A stretch of 64,000 nucleotides of DNA. Origin: a bacterium (GTDB lineage Bacteria > UBP4 > UBA4092 > JAOAEQ01). A program made the translations under genes and the position numbers. Under the pieces are notes generated by a model. That model saw nothing but the letters and a program-made list of their open reading frames with translations, was not told the DNA's origin and did no database searches. Where the stretch lies: positions 5,448-69,447 of the forward strand of contig JAOAEQ010000021.1 in assembly GCA_026416715.1 (NCBI GenBank), in the 5' to 3' direction. Shown here piece after piece: positions 1 to 8,829 of the stretch; the stretch's first letter is position 1, and every line of letters begins with the position of its first letter.

Positions 1-371
1 GAGCAACCGCGATAATCTATCTTGCTGGTCTGCAAGGCATTCCAGAAGAACTTTATGAATCTGCTGAAATTGACGGCGCTTCAATTCGGCAACGGTTGTT
101 TCATATAACGATACCACAACTTCGACCGGTAATGTTAATGATGTTGTTACTTCAGATTATAGGTACATTTCAGGTTTTTGGTGAACCATTGATTATGACG
201 AAAGGCGGGCCGAATAACGCTACTTTAACCATTATGCTGCTGATATATCGATATGCATTTACATACGTCCAATTCGGTGCAGCAGCAGCAATTAGTTTAT
301 GTTTATTTACTGTTTTATTAATTCTAACGATTATTTATTTTCGATTAACAAAACGATTCCAAATTGAATAG
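1..371 (+). CDS. Sugar ABC transporter permease, 5'-truncated (MalF/UgpA type)
   Basis: This is the C-terminal end of an inner-membrane permease of a carbohydrate ABC importer. The reading frame is already open at base 3, so the gene starts before the window. The visible part begins at the EAA loop (ELYESAEIDGAS...ITIPQL), the cytoplasmic segment that docks on the ATPase, followed by a hydrophobic helix, a short periplasmic stretch (GGPNNATL) and a last membrane helix ending in basic residues. This is the usual end of the MalF/UgpA half of the pair. The partner permease follows 77 bases downstream on the same strand. The substrate cannot be read from this piece; the binding protein and ATPase are outside the window. 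Confidence 0.85.
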   Translation, partial: ATAIIYLAGLQGIPEELYESAEIDGASIRQRLFHITIPQLRPVMLMMLLLQIIGTFQVFGEPLIMTKGGPNNATLTIMLLIYRYAFTYVQFGAAAAISLCLFTVLLILTIIYFRLTKRFQIE

Positions 372-448
372 AAAATGTTGAATACCGATGATTGCGCGCA
401 GAATTCTCTGATTGAACCATTGAATCGAGGTAAACATATTAAACTTTA

Positions 449-1420
449 ATGGGTTATAGACGATACGTTCTAGCCCTATCGAATACAATTCTTGAATGTG
501 GTAAAGCTATGAATCAGATATTACCTGATAAACTGCAAATGGTTAAAGGAAGAACGCTCATTTCTGAAGCGGATTATAAGAAACCAAGTGTTAAACTAGG
601 ATATTGGCTACTATTTATTTTCTTGTTTATACTATCGATTACTGCAGTATTTCCTTTACTTTGGGGTTGGTTAAGCGGATTTAAAACTGATGCTGAACTG
701 CTCGCAGTTCCACCGAATTTCTTACCGAAATCATGGCGATTCGATAATTATATCGAAGCATGGAACCAAATAAAATTTATTCATTATTTTCATAATACTT
801 TATTGTTGGCATTAGGGTGCTGGTTAACATCATTGATGATCAGTTCATTAGCGGCATATTCACTTTCAAAACTCGACCCACCTGCTGGAAAATATATACT
901 CCTGCTTTTTCTGAGCACCTTAATGGTTCCTTTCACTTCAATTTTGATTCCTTTGTATATAACAGTAAAAGATATCCCGATTTTCCATATAAACTTATTA
1001 GATACCTATTGGTCAATCATCCTTCCTGCAGGAGTAAACGCATTTTTTATTTTTCTGTTAAAAGGGTTTTTTGATAGTCTTCCGAACGATTTAATTGCTG
1101 CTGCACGAATTGACGGCGCTTCTGAATTTCGGATATTTGTTCAGCTAGTTTTGCCATTAAGTAAACCGGTGCTCGCAGTATTAACCATTTTTTCGTTTAT
1201 GGGAACTTGGAATAGTTTTCTCTGGCCTTTAATGGTTCTTTCCACCCCGGAAAAATTCCCGATTATGGTTAAACTCTATGATTTTCAACTCACCAGCTCT
1301 GTTCCCTGGCGAGTAATTTTATCGAGTCTCTTTATCGCGTCTACGCCGCCTATACTTCTGTTTATGTTCTTCCAGAAACATATTATGCGCGGGATAACAT
1401 TGACCGGACTAAAGGGATAA
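449..1420 (+). CDS. Sugar ABC transporter permease (MalG/UgpE type)
   Basis: Second inner-membrane permease of the same carbohydrate importer. It has an N-terminal membrane helix at about residues 50-70, several further helices, and a clear EAA loop (DLIAAARIDGASEF...VLPLSKP) in the last third, as in the MalG/UgpE half of the heterodimer. About 320 residues is slightly long for the family, which usually has 270-300. The first 20 residues look poorly conserved, so ATG 509 (reading MNQILPDK) is a possible alternative start; neither start has a well-placed ribosome site. The gene follows the first permease closely, as in MalFG-type operons. No ATPase is seen downstream; many such systems share one encoded elsewhere. 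Confidence 0.88.
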   Translation: MGYRRYVLALSNTILECGKAMNQILPDKLQMVKGRTLISEADYKKPSVKLGYWLLFIFLFILSITAVFPLLWGWLSGFKTDAELLAVPPNFLPKSWRFDNYIEAWNQIKFIHYFHNTLLLALGCWLTSLMISSLAAYSLSKLDPPAGKYILLLFLSTLMVPFTSILIPLYITVKDIPIFHINLLDTYWSIILPAGVNAFFIFLLKGFFDSLPNDLIAAARIDGASEFRIFVQLVLPLSKPVLAVLTIFSFMGTWNSFLWPLMVLSTPEKFPIMVKLYDFQLTSSVPWRVILSSLFIASTPPILLFMFFQKHIMRGITLTGLKG

Positions 1421-1501
1421 TACGGGTAATACTAGTTGGAAGTTATGTGTTCAAAGTTATTAGGAAAAACACTAAACTTATACGAGCTAACCTACCTATT
1501 A

Positions 1502-2338
1502 TTACCGTACTGGCGGGACATTTTTTGCTAGCGCTTTATTCATTTCCTGGACTAACTCTGCTGCTGAAATAAACTGTTCTATTCGATGTATTTCTTTACC
1601 CGAATAATCTTGAAAAATAATAACTGGTACCCGATATATTCCATATGGTTCCGCTAACTCTGGATTTTTATCTACCTGAATATGGACGGTAATAAATTGC
1701 ATACCCCACTTTACTACGGTCGGGTCAGTTAAGGTTTCAGCGAGAAGTTTTTGCGCGTCGGTTGCTTTTTCGGTAGAGAAGAAAAGAAGAATCGCCTTCC
1801 CGGAAGATTTTGCCATGGCTAGAGCATCCGCTGGCGTTTTGGCAGACCAGCTGAACTCGGTCGTGGAAACTTCAACAAACTTAATCGCATCAGCAACAAT
1901 AAATTGTTCTGGTCCCTGCCATTCATTAGTTAACACTACTTCGCCAACCGTATCAAAATCATAAACCCCTAAATCAATACTCCATTTCCCTTCCGCCGTA
2001 GTTTGGTTACGAATTAAGGTTACCGAATTCTGACCATAATAAATTGTATATTTCGCATCGCTCGCATACGAGGCTGGATTCACCCAAGCGAAAACGCGAT
2101 ATCGGCCAGGATTAAGCTGCGCTCTCCATCGGACCGATTTAACAATATCACTCTTTGTGGTATATAACTTATCCGCACCATATACATCACCCCAAACACT
2201 CGTTTGCCAGGAATATGCGGGTGTAACAAAACAGGTAGAGTCACTATTATCAATGATAATTTCTGCAGCAAATAACATTGTTGGTATTAAACTTAAAATA
2301 ATGCTCGCTATATAGCTACCGGAAAACCATGTTTTCAT
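1502..2338 (-). CDS. Secreted golvesin-like plus thioredoxin-like two-domain protein
   Basis: A 278-residue exported protein with a signal peptide at residues 1-25 (hydrophobic stretch, cleavage near LFAAE). Residues about 28-155 resemble the golvesin/Xly-type beta-sandwich domain: a VxWxxxxxGxYxVFAWV core and a late FIVADAIKFV strand. Residues about 160-275 have a thioredoxin-like order, with AKSSGKAILLFFST, a later YRVPVIIFQD segment bearing the usual cis-proline, and a C-terminal helix. The active-site Cys-X-X-Cys is absent; the position reads STEKATDAQK, so a redox role is unlikely and a binding or folding role is more plausible. It has its own strong promoter and a GAGG ribosome site 9 bases before the ATG. 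The function is unknown; the domain naming is from pattern only. Confidence 0.6.
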   Translation of the reverse strand: MKTWFSGSYIASIILSLIPTMLFAAEIIIDNSDSTCFVTPAYSWQTSVWGDVYGADKLYTTKSDIVKSVRWRAQLNPGRYRVFAWVNPASYASDAKYTIYYGQNSVTLIRNQTTAEGKWSIDLGVYDFDTVGEVVLTNEWQGPEQFIVADAIKFVEVSTTEFSWSAKTPADALAMAKSSGKAILLFFSTEKATDAQKLLAETLTDPTVVKWGMQFITVHIQVDKNPELAEPYGIYRVPVIIFQDYSGKEIHRIEQFISAAELVQEMNKALAKNVPPVR

Positions 2339-2389
2339 AATTTTAACCTCGCTAAATCTTCAAATTGAATTTAATTTTTTTATCGTTTG

Positions 2390-2419
2390 AGTATAAACCT
2401 TATAGCGCTATTTTGTCAA
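2390..2419 (-). promoter_or_regulatory. Sigma-70 type promoter of the golvesin/thioredoxin-like gene
   Basis: On the minus strand TTGACA (2414-2419) and TATACT (2390-2395) are separated by 18 bases, a near-consensus housekeeping promoter. The start codon lies about 50 bases downstream, so the gene is probably transcribed separately from the division locus that precedes it. Confidence 0.75.
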
Positions 2420-2470
2420 CTATAAAATTAAAATATTTTTACGTAGTCTAGCTTTTACTAAGGGAATAAT

Positions 2471-3682
2471 TCATCTTCCGACAAGCCACGTTTCCGGGTC
2501 GATTGGTTTACCATCTTTTCGAATCTCAAAATATAACTGCGCTCCAATTAACGAACCTGTATCACCAACAGAACCGATTTGTTGTTTTCGAATCACATCT
2601 TGTCCTTTACTAACAAAAATATCTTGTAAATGGGCATAAGTTGTCCAATAACCTTTACCGTGGTCAATGATGACCATATTTCCATATCCCGCTAACCAAT
2701 CAGCGAAAATAACTCGACCGGAATGAACCGCATCTACTGGCGTCCCAATAGGCGCACGAATAGTTATCCCGGTTAACACAATTTCACTCTCTCCACCAGC
2801 AACTTTCTGCCGACCAAACCCCGCAATAATTTTCCCTTCGCTCACAGGCCAAATCAACCGACGCTGCATCGCTGAAAATGGTTCGCCACTATAGGTTACT
2901 TCTCGAGCAGCTATTTGCCGCGAACGAAGTTCTCGAATCATAGCTTCTAGTTTAACTGCAGCTTCTTTTAACTCTGCTATTGTCCGTTCGTAGGTAGCAC
3001 GATCGTTTCGTACCTTCGTTAAAAATAGGGTTTTATTCGCTTGCTCAGCTAAATAGATTTTTTTTGCTCTGGTGAGCTCCTGCTGTTGTATTCGTTGACT
3101 TCGGTCTAATTCCGCTAAATCAAACTGCTGTTTCTGAATTTTTCTAGAAGCTTGGTTGGTTAATAAAATATATTTCGCATCGGTATATGCTATAATGCGG
3201 TTATATCGCGACCGTAATAATATGTCACGATAACTCTGCTGGGTAAATAAAGTCCGCCAAAAACTGAACTTACCAGAAAAATATTGCCGAACCAACCGTT
3301 TGGATAAATAATCTTTATATTGCGCTAGACGAGACTGGGCTGATAACAACTCTTGCGTTAGTATCATCGATTTTTTCTTGTTTTCCAATAAGTTGCGCTC
3401 GATAACCGATAATTCACGTTCTTTTACTTTCAATCGTAGATTGATACTATCCAGTTCTTGTAATATCTTTTTTTCTGTTTTTTTCGTTTCATTCTTTTTC
3501 AATTCTGTATCTCGGATAGTTTTCTCTATTTTTTTCAATTCATTTTCTTTTTCGAGAATTGAACTATCCTGAGCAAATATGTTAGTGCCAACCATCAAAA
3601 TCCATATACCAAATACCAAGTACGAAGTATAAGGTACCAATGACCGTTTTAAGTATCGAATAACTGAATTCCTATTCATCAT
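2471..3682 (-). CDS. envC: EnvC-like murein hydrolase activator (degenerate LytM domain)
   Basis: A protein of about 400 residues: an N-terminal membrane anchor or signal (residues about 15-35), a long charged coiled coil (about 40-270), and a C-terminal M23/LytM domain. The domain has the fold signature (GTPVDAVHSGRVIFADWL, GYGNMVIIDHGKGYW) but the first zinc-ligand motif HxxxD is missing and the final HxH strand reads LYFEIR instead of LHFE. This is the degenerate pattern of E. coli EnvC, which activates amidases rather than cutting peptidoglycan. It sits directly downstream of ftsX and ftsE, the complex known to control EnvC at the septum. ATG 3682 is preferred over an in-frame TTG at 3715. 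The Tyr-Ala-His part of the second motif is retained, so residual metal binding cannot be excluded. Confidence 0.82.
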   Translation of the reverse strand: MMNRNSVIRYLKRSLVPYTSYLVFGIWILMVGTNIFAQDSSILEKENELKKIEKTIRDTELKKNETKKTEKKILQELDSINLRLKVKERELSVIERNLLENKKKSMILTQELLSAQSRLAQYKDYLSKRLVRQYFSGKFSFWRTLFTQQSYRDILLRSRYNRIIAYTDAKYILLTNQASRKIQKQQFDLAELDRSQRIQQQELTRAKKIYLAEQANKTLFLTKVRNDRATYERTIAELKEAAVKLEAMIRELRSRQIAAREVTYSGEPFSAMQRRLIWPVSEGKIIAGFGRQKVAGGESEIVLTGITIRAPIGTPVDAVHSGRVIFADWLAGYGNMVIIDHGKGYWTTYAHLQDIFVSKGQDVIRKQQIGSVGDTGSLIGAQLYFEIRKDGKPIDPETWLVGR

Positions 3683-3766
3683 CTCAATCCAAAATGTTCC
3701 ATAAACAATATTCAACGCAAAATGGATACTTGCGCATTGAAAATGAATATTGATAATCGTAATAAC

Positions 3767-4630
3767 TTATACTCGTAAGTATCTTCGCAGGGATATCATT
3801 GCACCAAGACACCCTAACATCATTCCACCGAAAACCAGACCGAGTATAAATGGATACGTAATAAATGCTACTCCACCAATTTGCACTAAGGTTAAATTAT
3901 AGATACCATATAATGCAGTTACTGCAACAATTGCACCGAGTAACCCTTGTACAAACCCTTCCAAAATAAAAGGACCGCGAACCAACCAATCCGTAGCACC
4001 GACAAGTTTCATCACTTCAATTTCATCTCGTCGATTGTGAATGGTCAATCGGATAGTATTCGCAATAATCACTAATGTCGCACCAACAATGACTGTTCCA
4101 ACAATCACCGCAAAAAATCGAATAACTTTTAAAAACTGCGATAAACGTTCAACCCATTCCTGTCCATAATCTACACTATCCACAATTGGCATTTGTAGAA
4201 TTTGTTCCGCAATATTTTCTAATTTCTCTTTTGAAAATGCAGTTGCTGTTCGGACTTCCAACGTATCAGGCAATGGATTAAATCCGAGTAATTGAATTTC
4301 ACGTTTAACTTCAGCATCTTTCATAAATTCTGCAAGAGCTTTATCTTTCGGCAAATAGACCACTTCCGATACACCATCGATATTCCGAATTTCTTGAACT
4401 AATTGGTCAATCTGTTTATTATCGTAGCCTTCATTTAAAAACACAATAATCGCTACTTCTTTACCAAATGAGGCACGGAGTTCTTCTAAATTCGATATAA
4501 CCCAGAAAAATATCCCTAACACGCTCAACGCTACCGCAATGGTTAATACGGTGATTATACTCAATGCCGCACTTCGTTCCAAGCTTAACCACGCTTCTTT
4601 AAAAAAATATTTAACTAGTCTAATTCGCAT
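3767..4630 (-). CDS. ftsX: Cell-division permease-like protein FtsX
   Basis: A 287-residue inner-membrane protein with the FtsX layout: a cytoplasmic N-terminus, first membrane helix at about 20-45, an extracytoplasmic domain at about 50-165 (EVAIIVFLNEGYDN, then a segment ending FNPLPDTLEV), and three further helices in the C-terminal half with a cytoplasmic DEIEVMKLVGATDW motif. FtsX relays ATP hydrolysis by FtsE to periplasmic hydrolase regulators during division. It lies between ftsE (173 bases upstream) and the EnvC-like gene (84 bases downstream). The 173-base gap after ftsE is longer than usual for this pair and shows no gene. Confidence 0.93.
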   Translation of the reverse strand: MRIRLVKYFFKEAWLSLERSAALSIITVLTIAVALSVLGIFFWVISNLEELRASFGKEVAIIVFLNEGYDNKQIDQLVQEIRNIDGVSEVVYLPKDKALAEFMKDAEVKREIQLLGFNPLPDTLEVRTATAFSKEKLENIAEQILQMPIVDSVDYGQEWVERLSQFLKVIRFFAVIVGTVIVGATLVIIANTIRLTIHNRRDEIEVMKLVGATDWLVRGPFILEGFVQGLLGAIVAVTALYGIYNLTLVQIGGVAFITYPFILGLVFGGMMLGCLGAMISLRRYLRV

Positions 4631-4803
4631 ATGAAGTTGCGGTTATTGGTAACGTTTGCTGCTGATATCGGGTAACGGTAACGAAATAAGTCTCGATATA
4701 CATCAACAAACGATTCGTCAAACCGTTGGGGTCTAAAAACCATACGTCAATCGCGAACCCGAACGACATATCCGATACCTTGCCTTCATGCAAATTAATC
4801 GCG

Positions 4804-5523
4804 CTAATTTTGATGAAAATTACGGAGCGGAATTTCTGATTTAATCTCTATTGGTTGTTTTTCAGTATCCAGACCAACCAATTTCCCTTGGTCAAGCTGG
4901 AGCAATCGTTTTTTGACTTCCGGAAACGGGTCAGGACCCTGTGTAGCCCAAATTAAAATCGCGCCATTTCGGTTCGCATCGAGTAGTAATTTTGTTATAT
5001 CTTGAGTTGTCTGCGCATCAAGATGCGCTGTGGGTTCGTCAGCTAAAATGATTGTCGGTTCGTATATCAATGCGCGGGCGATTCGTAACCGTTGTTGTTC
5101 TCCGCGTGATAAATTTCTTGGATACACTTCCGCTCGGTTCGATAAACTTACTTTGTCCAACATTTCGAATACACGACGGCGACATTCTTTTTCTCCGATA
5201 CCGAGAACTTGAAGGACAAACGCTAAGTTTTCATATACGGTTTTGGTTCGCAGTAATTTAAACTCTTGGAAAATAACCCCGATTCGGCGCCGTAGGTATG
5301 GGACTTCATACCATTTGATTTCTGATAGATTCCGTCCAAAAACAATGACTTCACCTTTCGTGGGTCGTTCGTATCGATTTATTAAATGTAGTAAGGTGGT
5401 TTTTCCAGAACCGTTTGCTCCGCACAATAACACGAGTTCTCCTTTCGTTATCAATAAATTTATCTCAGATAACGCTACAGTGTCTGGTGGATATATTTTA
5501 CTCACATTATGAAATGCTATCAC
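4804..5523 (-). CDS. ftsE: Cell-division ATPase FtsE
   Basis: The ATP-binding subunit of FtsEX, 239 residues. Walker A is GANGSGKTT (about 35-43), Q-loop Q86, signature LSRGEQQR (138-145) and Walker B TIILADEP (157-164). The H-loop histidine normally found after Walker B is replaced: the sequence reads WATQGPD, so the position is Gln195. The C-terminal tail is somewhat longer than usual. The start is GTG 5523, supported by AAGGA six bases upstream. FtsE works with FtsX and EnvC at the division septum, and all three genes are adjacent here in that order. Confidence 0.93.
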   Translation of the reverse strand: MIAFHNVSKIYPPDTVALSEINLLITKGELVLLCGANGSGKTTLLHLINRYERPTKGEVIVFGRNLSEIKWYEVPYLRRRIGVIFQEFKLLRTKTVYENLAFVLQVLGIGEKECRRRVFEMLDKVSLSNRAEVYPRNLSRGEQQRLRIARALIYEPTIILADEPTAHLDAQTTQDITKLLLDANRNGAILIWATQGPDPFPEVKKRLLQLDQGKLVGLDTEKQPIEIKSEIPLRNFHQN

Positions 5524-5680
5524 GATAAATCCTTAGAATACACCAACGGAACTGTTCAAATGCTATTTTTGATTATTCGTGTCCTATAACAATACTTATG
5601 CTTACTATATGAGTTTGACTGAGCTATAGATCAGGTCTATGCCATGTAATGGTAGCAATGCGATTACATCACGAACGTTC

Positions 5681-5702
5681 ATTATAATAACATTATTATA
5701 AT
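5681..5702. repeat. Perfect AT-only palindrome overlapping a candidate promoter
   Basis: Ten-base arms ATTATAATAA and TTATTATAAT are separated by CA. The palindrome overlaps the -10 region of the candidate ftsE promoter, so it could be an operator, or just a melting-prone AT tract. Confidence 0.4.
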
Positions 5703-5727
5703 ACCGTAATATTGCGATTCCTGTAAA
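5698..5727 (-). promoter_or_regulatory. Candidate promoter for ftsE-ftsX-envC
   Basis: On the minus strand TTTACA (5722-5727) and TATTAT (5698-5703) are separated by 18 bases. Each differs from consensus at one position. It lies about 175 bases upstream of the ftsE GTG, so a long leader is implied. Confidence 0.4.
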
Positions 5728-5910
5728 TAAAAAATAGGGTTAACCTGCTGCATTGCCTCGCCGCTTTACTATAACGAAATTAAGAATTCTAGTTTAAAAT
5801 CCAAGTCTGATTGCTTATTAGTAATGTTTCTGATATCTATCGAGTTTAAACGATTGATGAGACTTTGTATGGCGGTTGAATGATTAAAGTATTTTTCCAG
5901 AGGTGTATAA

Positions 5911-7806
5911 TTAAGTTTTGATGCAAGTATCAAGAATAATCATTTTAATACCTTCTGGAGTTAATCCATAATTCTGTAAGAGAATTGAACGGGCACCATG
6001 TGGTGGAAATTCGTCTGGCAATCCGATTGACCGTACTTTAACCTGATATAACCTATGCTGATTCAAAAATTCAGTTACCGCGGAACCAAATCCCCCTGAA
6101 AGAACATTCTCTTCAACGGTAATAAACCATGAAAATGTTTTAGCTAATTCTTTCAGCAACCCTTCATCTAATGGTTTAACAAATCGCATATTAACTACTG
6201 CGGGATCCAAACCCAGTTTTTCAAGTTCATATGCAGCTTCTAAACTTGGGGTAACCATCGTTCCGATAGCAAGAAGAGCAATTTCTTTTCCGGAACGCAA
6301 TATTTCCGCTTTTCCGAATTGTAAGAACCGAGAATTCTGTTTTGAAGACTGGGGAGAAGTTGAAATTTGATTGGTTATCTTATCTCGTGGATATCGAATG
6401 GCTATTGGTCCAGCGGTATATTCAATAGCAAGTGCTAACATCTGACGTAGTTCTACTTCATCTTTTGGAACCATTATTGCCATATTCGGTATCATTCTTA
6501 AATAGCTTAAATCGAATATCCCTTGATGCGTCATTCCGTCTCCTCCGACTAACCCCCCGCGATCAATGGTAAATACAACCGGTAGATTAGGAATGCCGAT
6601 ATCATGTACCAATTGGTCGAATGCACGCTGGAGAAAAGTTGAATATATAGCTACCACGGGACGTAATCCTTTTGTAGCTAATCCAGCAGCAAACGTTACC
6701 GCATGCTGTTCAGCTATGCCTACATCATAGAATCTTTCAGGAAATGTTTGTGCAAATTTTTTTAAGCCTGTACCTGATGCCATAGCCGCAGTTATCGCAA
6801 CAATATTGCGGTTTTCTTTAGCCAATTCAACTATTGTTTCAGCGAAAATATCAGTATAAGAAACGTATCCATCTTCATCAAATTCGCCTGTATCAATATT
6901 AAACGAAGGAGTGCCATGCCAAACGACTGGATTCTTTTCAGCTGGGGCATATCCTTTACCTTTTTTAGTAACAATATGGAGTAGAACCGGTCCTTTAAAC
7001 TCTTTGATTTTTTTTAAGGTATCAATTAATAACGCTAGATTATTACCATCAACAGGACCAACGTATCGGAAGCCGAGTTCCTCAAAAATCACCCCTTTCG
7101 AAACTAATCCTTTAACAAATTCTTCAAGACGTTTTTTCAAAAATACCATCGACTGACCAACATGCGGGATTCTCTTCATAAATTCAGTGACTTTTTTCTG
7201 TGCAATATTATAATGGTGGTCAGTAATGATTCGGTTTAAATACGCTGCTAATCCACCAACATTTGGTGATATTGACATTTCATTATCGTTTAAGATAACA
7301 AGCATATCTTTTTTGAGATGCCCAGCGTTGTTTAACGCTTCAAATGCCATTCCGCCAGTCATTCCGCCATCGCCAATAACTGCAATTACCGCATATTTTT
7401 CTCCTTGCATATCGCGCGCACACGCTATACCCAAAGCAGCAGAAATACTGGTACTGGCATGGCCAGTTGTCATAACATCAAATTCACTTTCCGCATGATG
7501 CGTAAAACCACAGAGTCCGCCGTACTGGCGCAACGTGTGGAATTGGTCGTATCGCCCGGTCAACAGTTTATGTGCGTATGCTTGGTGCCCAACATCCCAA
7601 ATAATCTGGTCTTTGGGGGTATTAAAAACATAATGTAATGCTATCGCTAGTTCAACTGTACCAAGACTCGACGCGAGATGCCCGCCAGTTTTAGCTACGG
7701 TACTGATAATTTTATCGCGAATTTCACGCGCTAAATGTTCTAATTCCGGAATAGTAAATGTTTTGAAATCCTGTGGTGATTTTATTTCTGATAGCGATTT
7801 AACCAT
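5911..7806 (-). CDS. dxs: 1-deoxy-D-xylulose-5-phosphate synthase
   Basis: The first enzyme of the MEP isoprenoid pathway: condenses pyruvate and glyceraldehyde 3-phosphate using thiamine diphosphate. At 631 residues it is full length. Visible motifs are GHQAYAHKLLTGR near residue 75, the TPP/Mg site GDGGMTGGMAFEALNNAG near 150 with the following LNDNEMSIS, the catalytic Glu region GIAEQHAVTFAAGLA, and the transketolase C-terminal domain ending in SIGLPDEFPPHG. It is followed 44 bases before ispA's stop on the same strand's upstream side, so ispA (farnesyl diphosphate synthase) and dxs are adjacent and probably co-transcribed with the upstream xse genes. Confidence 0.97.
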   Translation of the reverse strand: MVKSLSEIKSPQDFKTFTIPELEHLAREIRDKIISTVAKTGGHLASSLGTVELAIALHYVFNTPKDQIIWDVGHQAYAHKLLTGRYDQFHTLRQYGGLCGFTHHAESEFDVMTTGHASTSISAALGIACARDMQGEKYAVIAVIGDGGMTGGMAFEALNNAGHLKKDMLVILNDNEMSISPNVGGLAAYLNRIITDHHYNIAQKKVTEFMKRIPHVGQSMVFLKKRLEEFVKGLVSKGVIFEELGFRYVGPVDGNNLALLIDTLKKIKEFKGPVLLHIVTKKGKGYAPAEKNPVVWHGTPSFNIDTGEFDEDGYVSYTDIFAETIVELAKENRNIVAITAAMASGTGLKKFAQTFPERFYDVGIAEQHAVTFAAGLATKGLRPVVAIYSTFLQRAFDQLVHDIGIPNLPVVFTIDRGGLVGGDGMTHQGIFDLSYLRMIPNMAIMVPKDEVELRQMLALAIEYTAGPIAIRYPRDKITNQISTSPQSSKQNSRFLQFGKAEILRSGKEIALLAIGTMVTPSLEAAYELEKLGLDPAVVNMRFVKPLDEGLLKELAKTFSWFITVEENVLSGGFGSAVTEFLNQHRLYQVKVRSIGLPDEFPPHGARSILLQNYGLTPEGIKMIILDTCIKT

Positions 7807-7850
7807 AGTTATATCTATCTTGATAATATTAATCGCATTTAGTTTTCAAT

Positions 7851-8741
7851 CTATTCAATCCGTTTTGCTACTAGTTCAGCTATAGCTACCAGAGCTTCGG
7901 CTTTTTTCCCAAACGGATGCATGATGTTCTGGCAATCAGTATATAATTGGGCGACAGTATCTTTTGATTTTTCAATCCCAATAACGCTCGGAAACGTTGC
8001 TTTTCCACGAATGCGGTCGCGTTTCCCAATTTTCTGTAATTGGAAACGATTATCCATTTCATCCAGAATATCATCTGTTATTTGAAACATTAGACCTAAT
8101 GCATTACCAAATCGGGTTAATCTTTGTAATTGCGACTTATTCGCGTTTGATAGTATTGCTCCGATGCGAATTGAACTACAGAGTAATGCGCCGGTTTTAT
8201 GCGTATGTATATAGTACACTGTATCAAAATCAACCGATTTATTTTCTGATTCGGTATCAACTATTTGTCCGCCAACCATACCTGCAAAGCCGCTAGCAAC
8301 GGTCAGTTCTTTAAGAATACGAGTTTGAAGCCGGCTATCGAGCTTTGCTTTACTTTGGCTATTGGTAATAAACTGCATCGCTAACATTAACAATGCATTT
8401 CCTGCGAGAATAGCAATTGCTTCCCCAAACTGTTTATGACAGGTTAGTTTCCCACGACGATAATCATCATTGTCCATATAGGGTAAATCGTCGTGGATGA
8501 GTGAATAGGTATGAATTAATTCGATAGCACAAGCTACCGGTAAAACGCGCTGAATATTTCCGTTGAGTAATTCTGCTGTAGCTAAGGTTAAAATAGGTCG
8601 AATCCGTTTCCCACCAGCAAATACACTATATCGCATCGCCCGATATATTTCCGCCGGATATTGGTTATCTAACGGAATATGGTTCTCTAAATAAGCGTTG
8701 ATAATTTCAATTCTCTTATGTAGATAATTCTGTATATCCAT
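7851..8741 (-). CDS. ispA: Polyprenyl (farnesyl/geranylgeranyl) diphosphate synthase
   Basis: A trans-prenyltransferase that elongates dimethylallyl diphosphate with isopentenyl diphosphate. At 296 residues it is typical of the short-chain class. The first aspartate motif is in IHDDLPYMDNDD (about 86-97), followed by RRGKLTCH, and the second is QITDDILDEMD. GGKRIRPIL near residue 43 is the substrate-binding loop. The chain-length residues before the first motif (HTYSLIHDD) suggest a C15 product, but this is inference. It lies between xseB and dxs, a common bacterial arrangement. Confidence 0.93.
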   Translation of the reverse strand: MDIQNYLHKRIEIINAYLENHIPLDNQYPAEIYRAMRYSVFAGGKRIRPILTLATAELLNGNIQRVLPVACAIELIHTYSLIHDDLPYMDNDDYRRGKLTCHKQFGEAIAILAGNALLMLAMQFITNSQSKAKLDSRLQTRILKELTVASGFAGMVGGQIVDTESENKSVDFDTVYYIHTHKTGALLCSSIRIGAILSNANKSQLQRLTRFGNALGLMFQITDDILDEMDNRFQLQKIGKRDRIRGKATFPSVIGIEKSKDTVAQLYTDCQNIMHPFGKKAEALVAIAELVAKRIE

Positions 8742-8829
8742 ATATTAAATCGATGATATCATTACCAAGCTATTTACCATGGGTCACGAAAAGAATAACT
8801 CTCATTTTCCCAACCCTAACGACGTAAGA

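Larger units (their letters stand above)
5524..5910. other. 387-base spacer between dxs and ftsE
   Basis: No gene or RNA was recognised. The spacer is AT-rich and holds a candidate promoter reading toward ftsE and an AT-only palindrome, listed separately. No stem with a T-run was seen after dxs. Confidence 0.5.

Noticed and set aside
817-1074. A plus-strand frame of 85 residues inside the second permease
   Set aside because: Out of frame with the permease and without a start signal.
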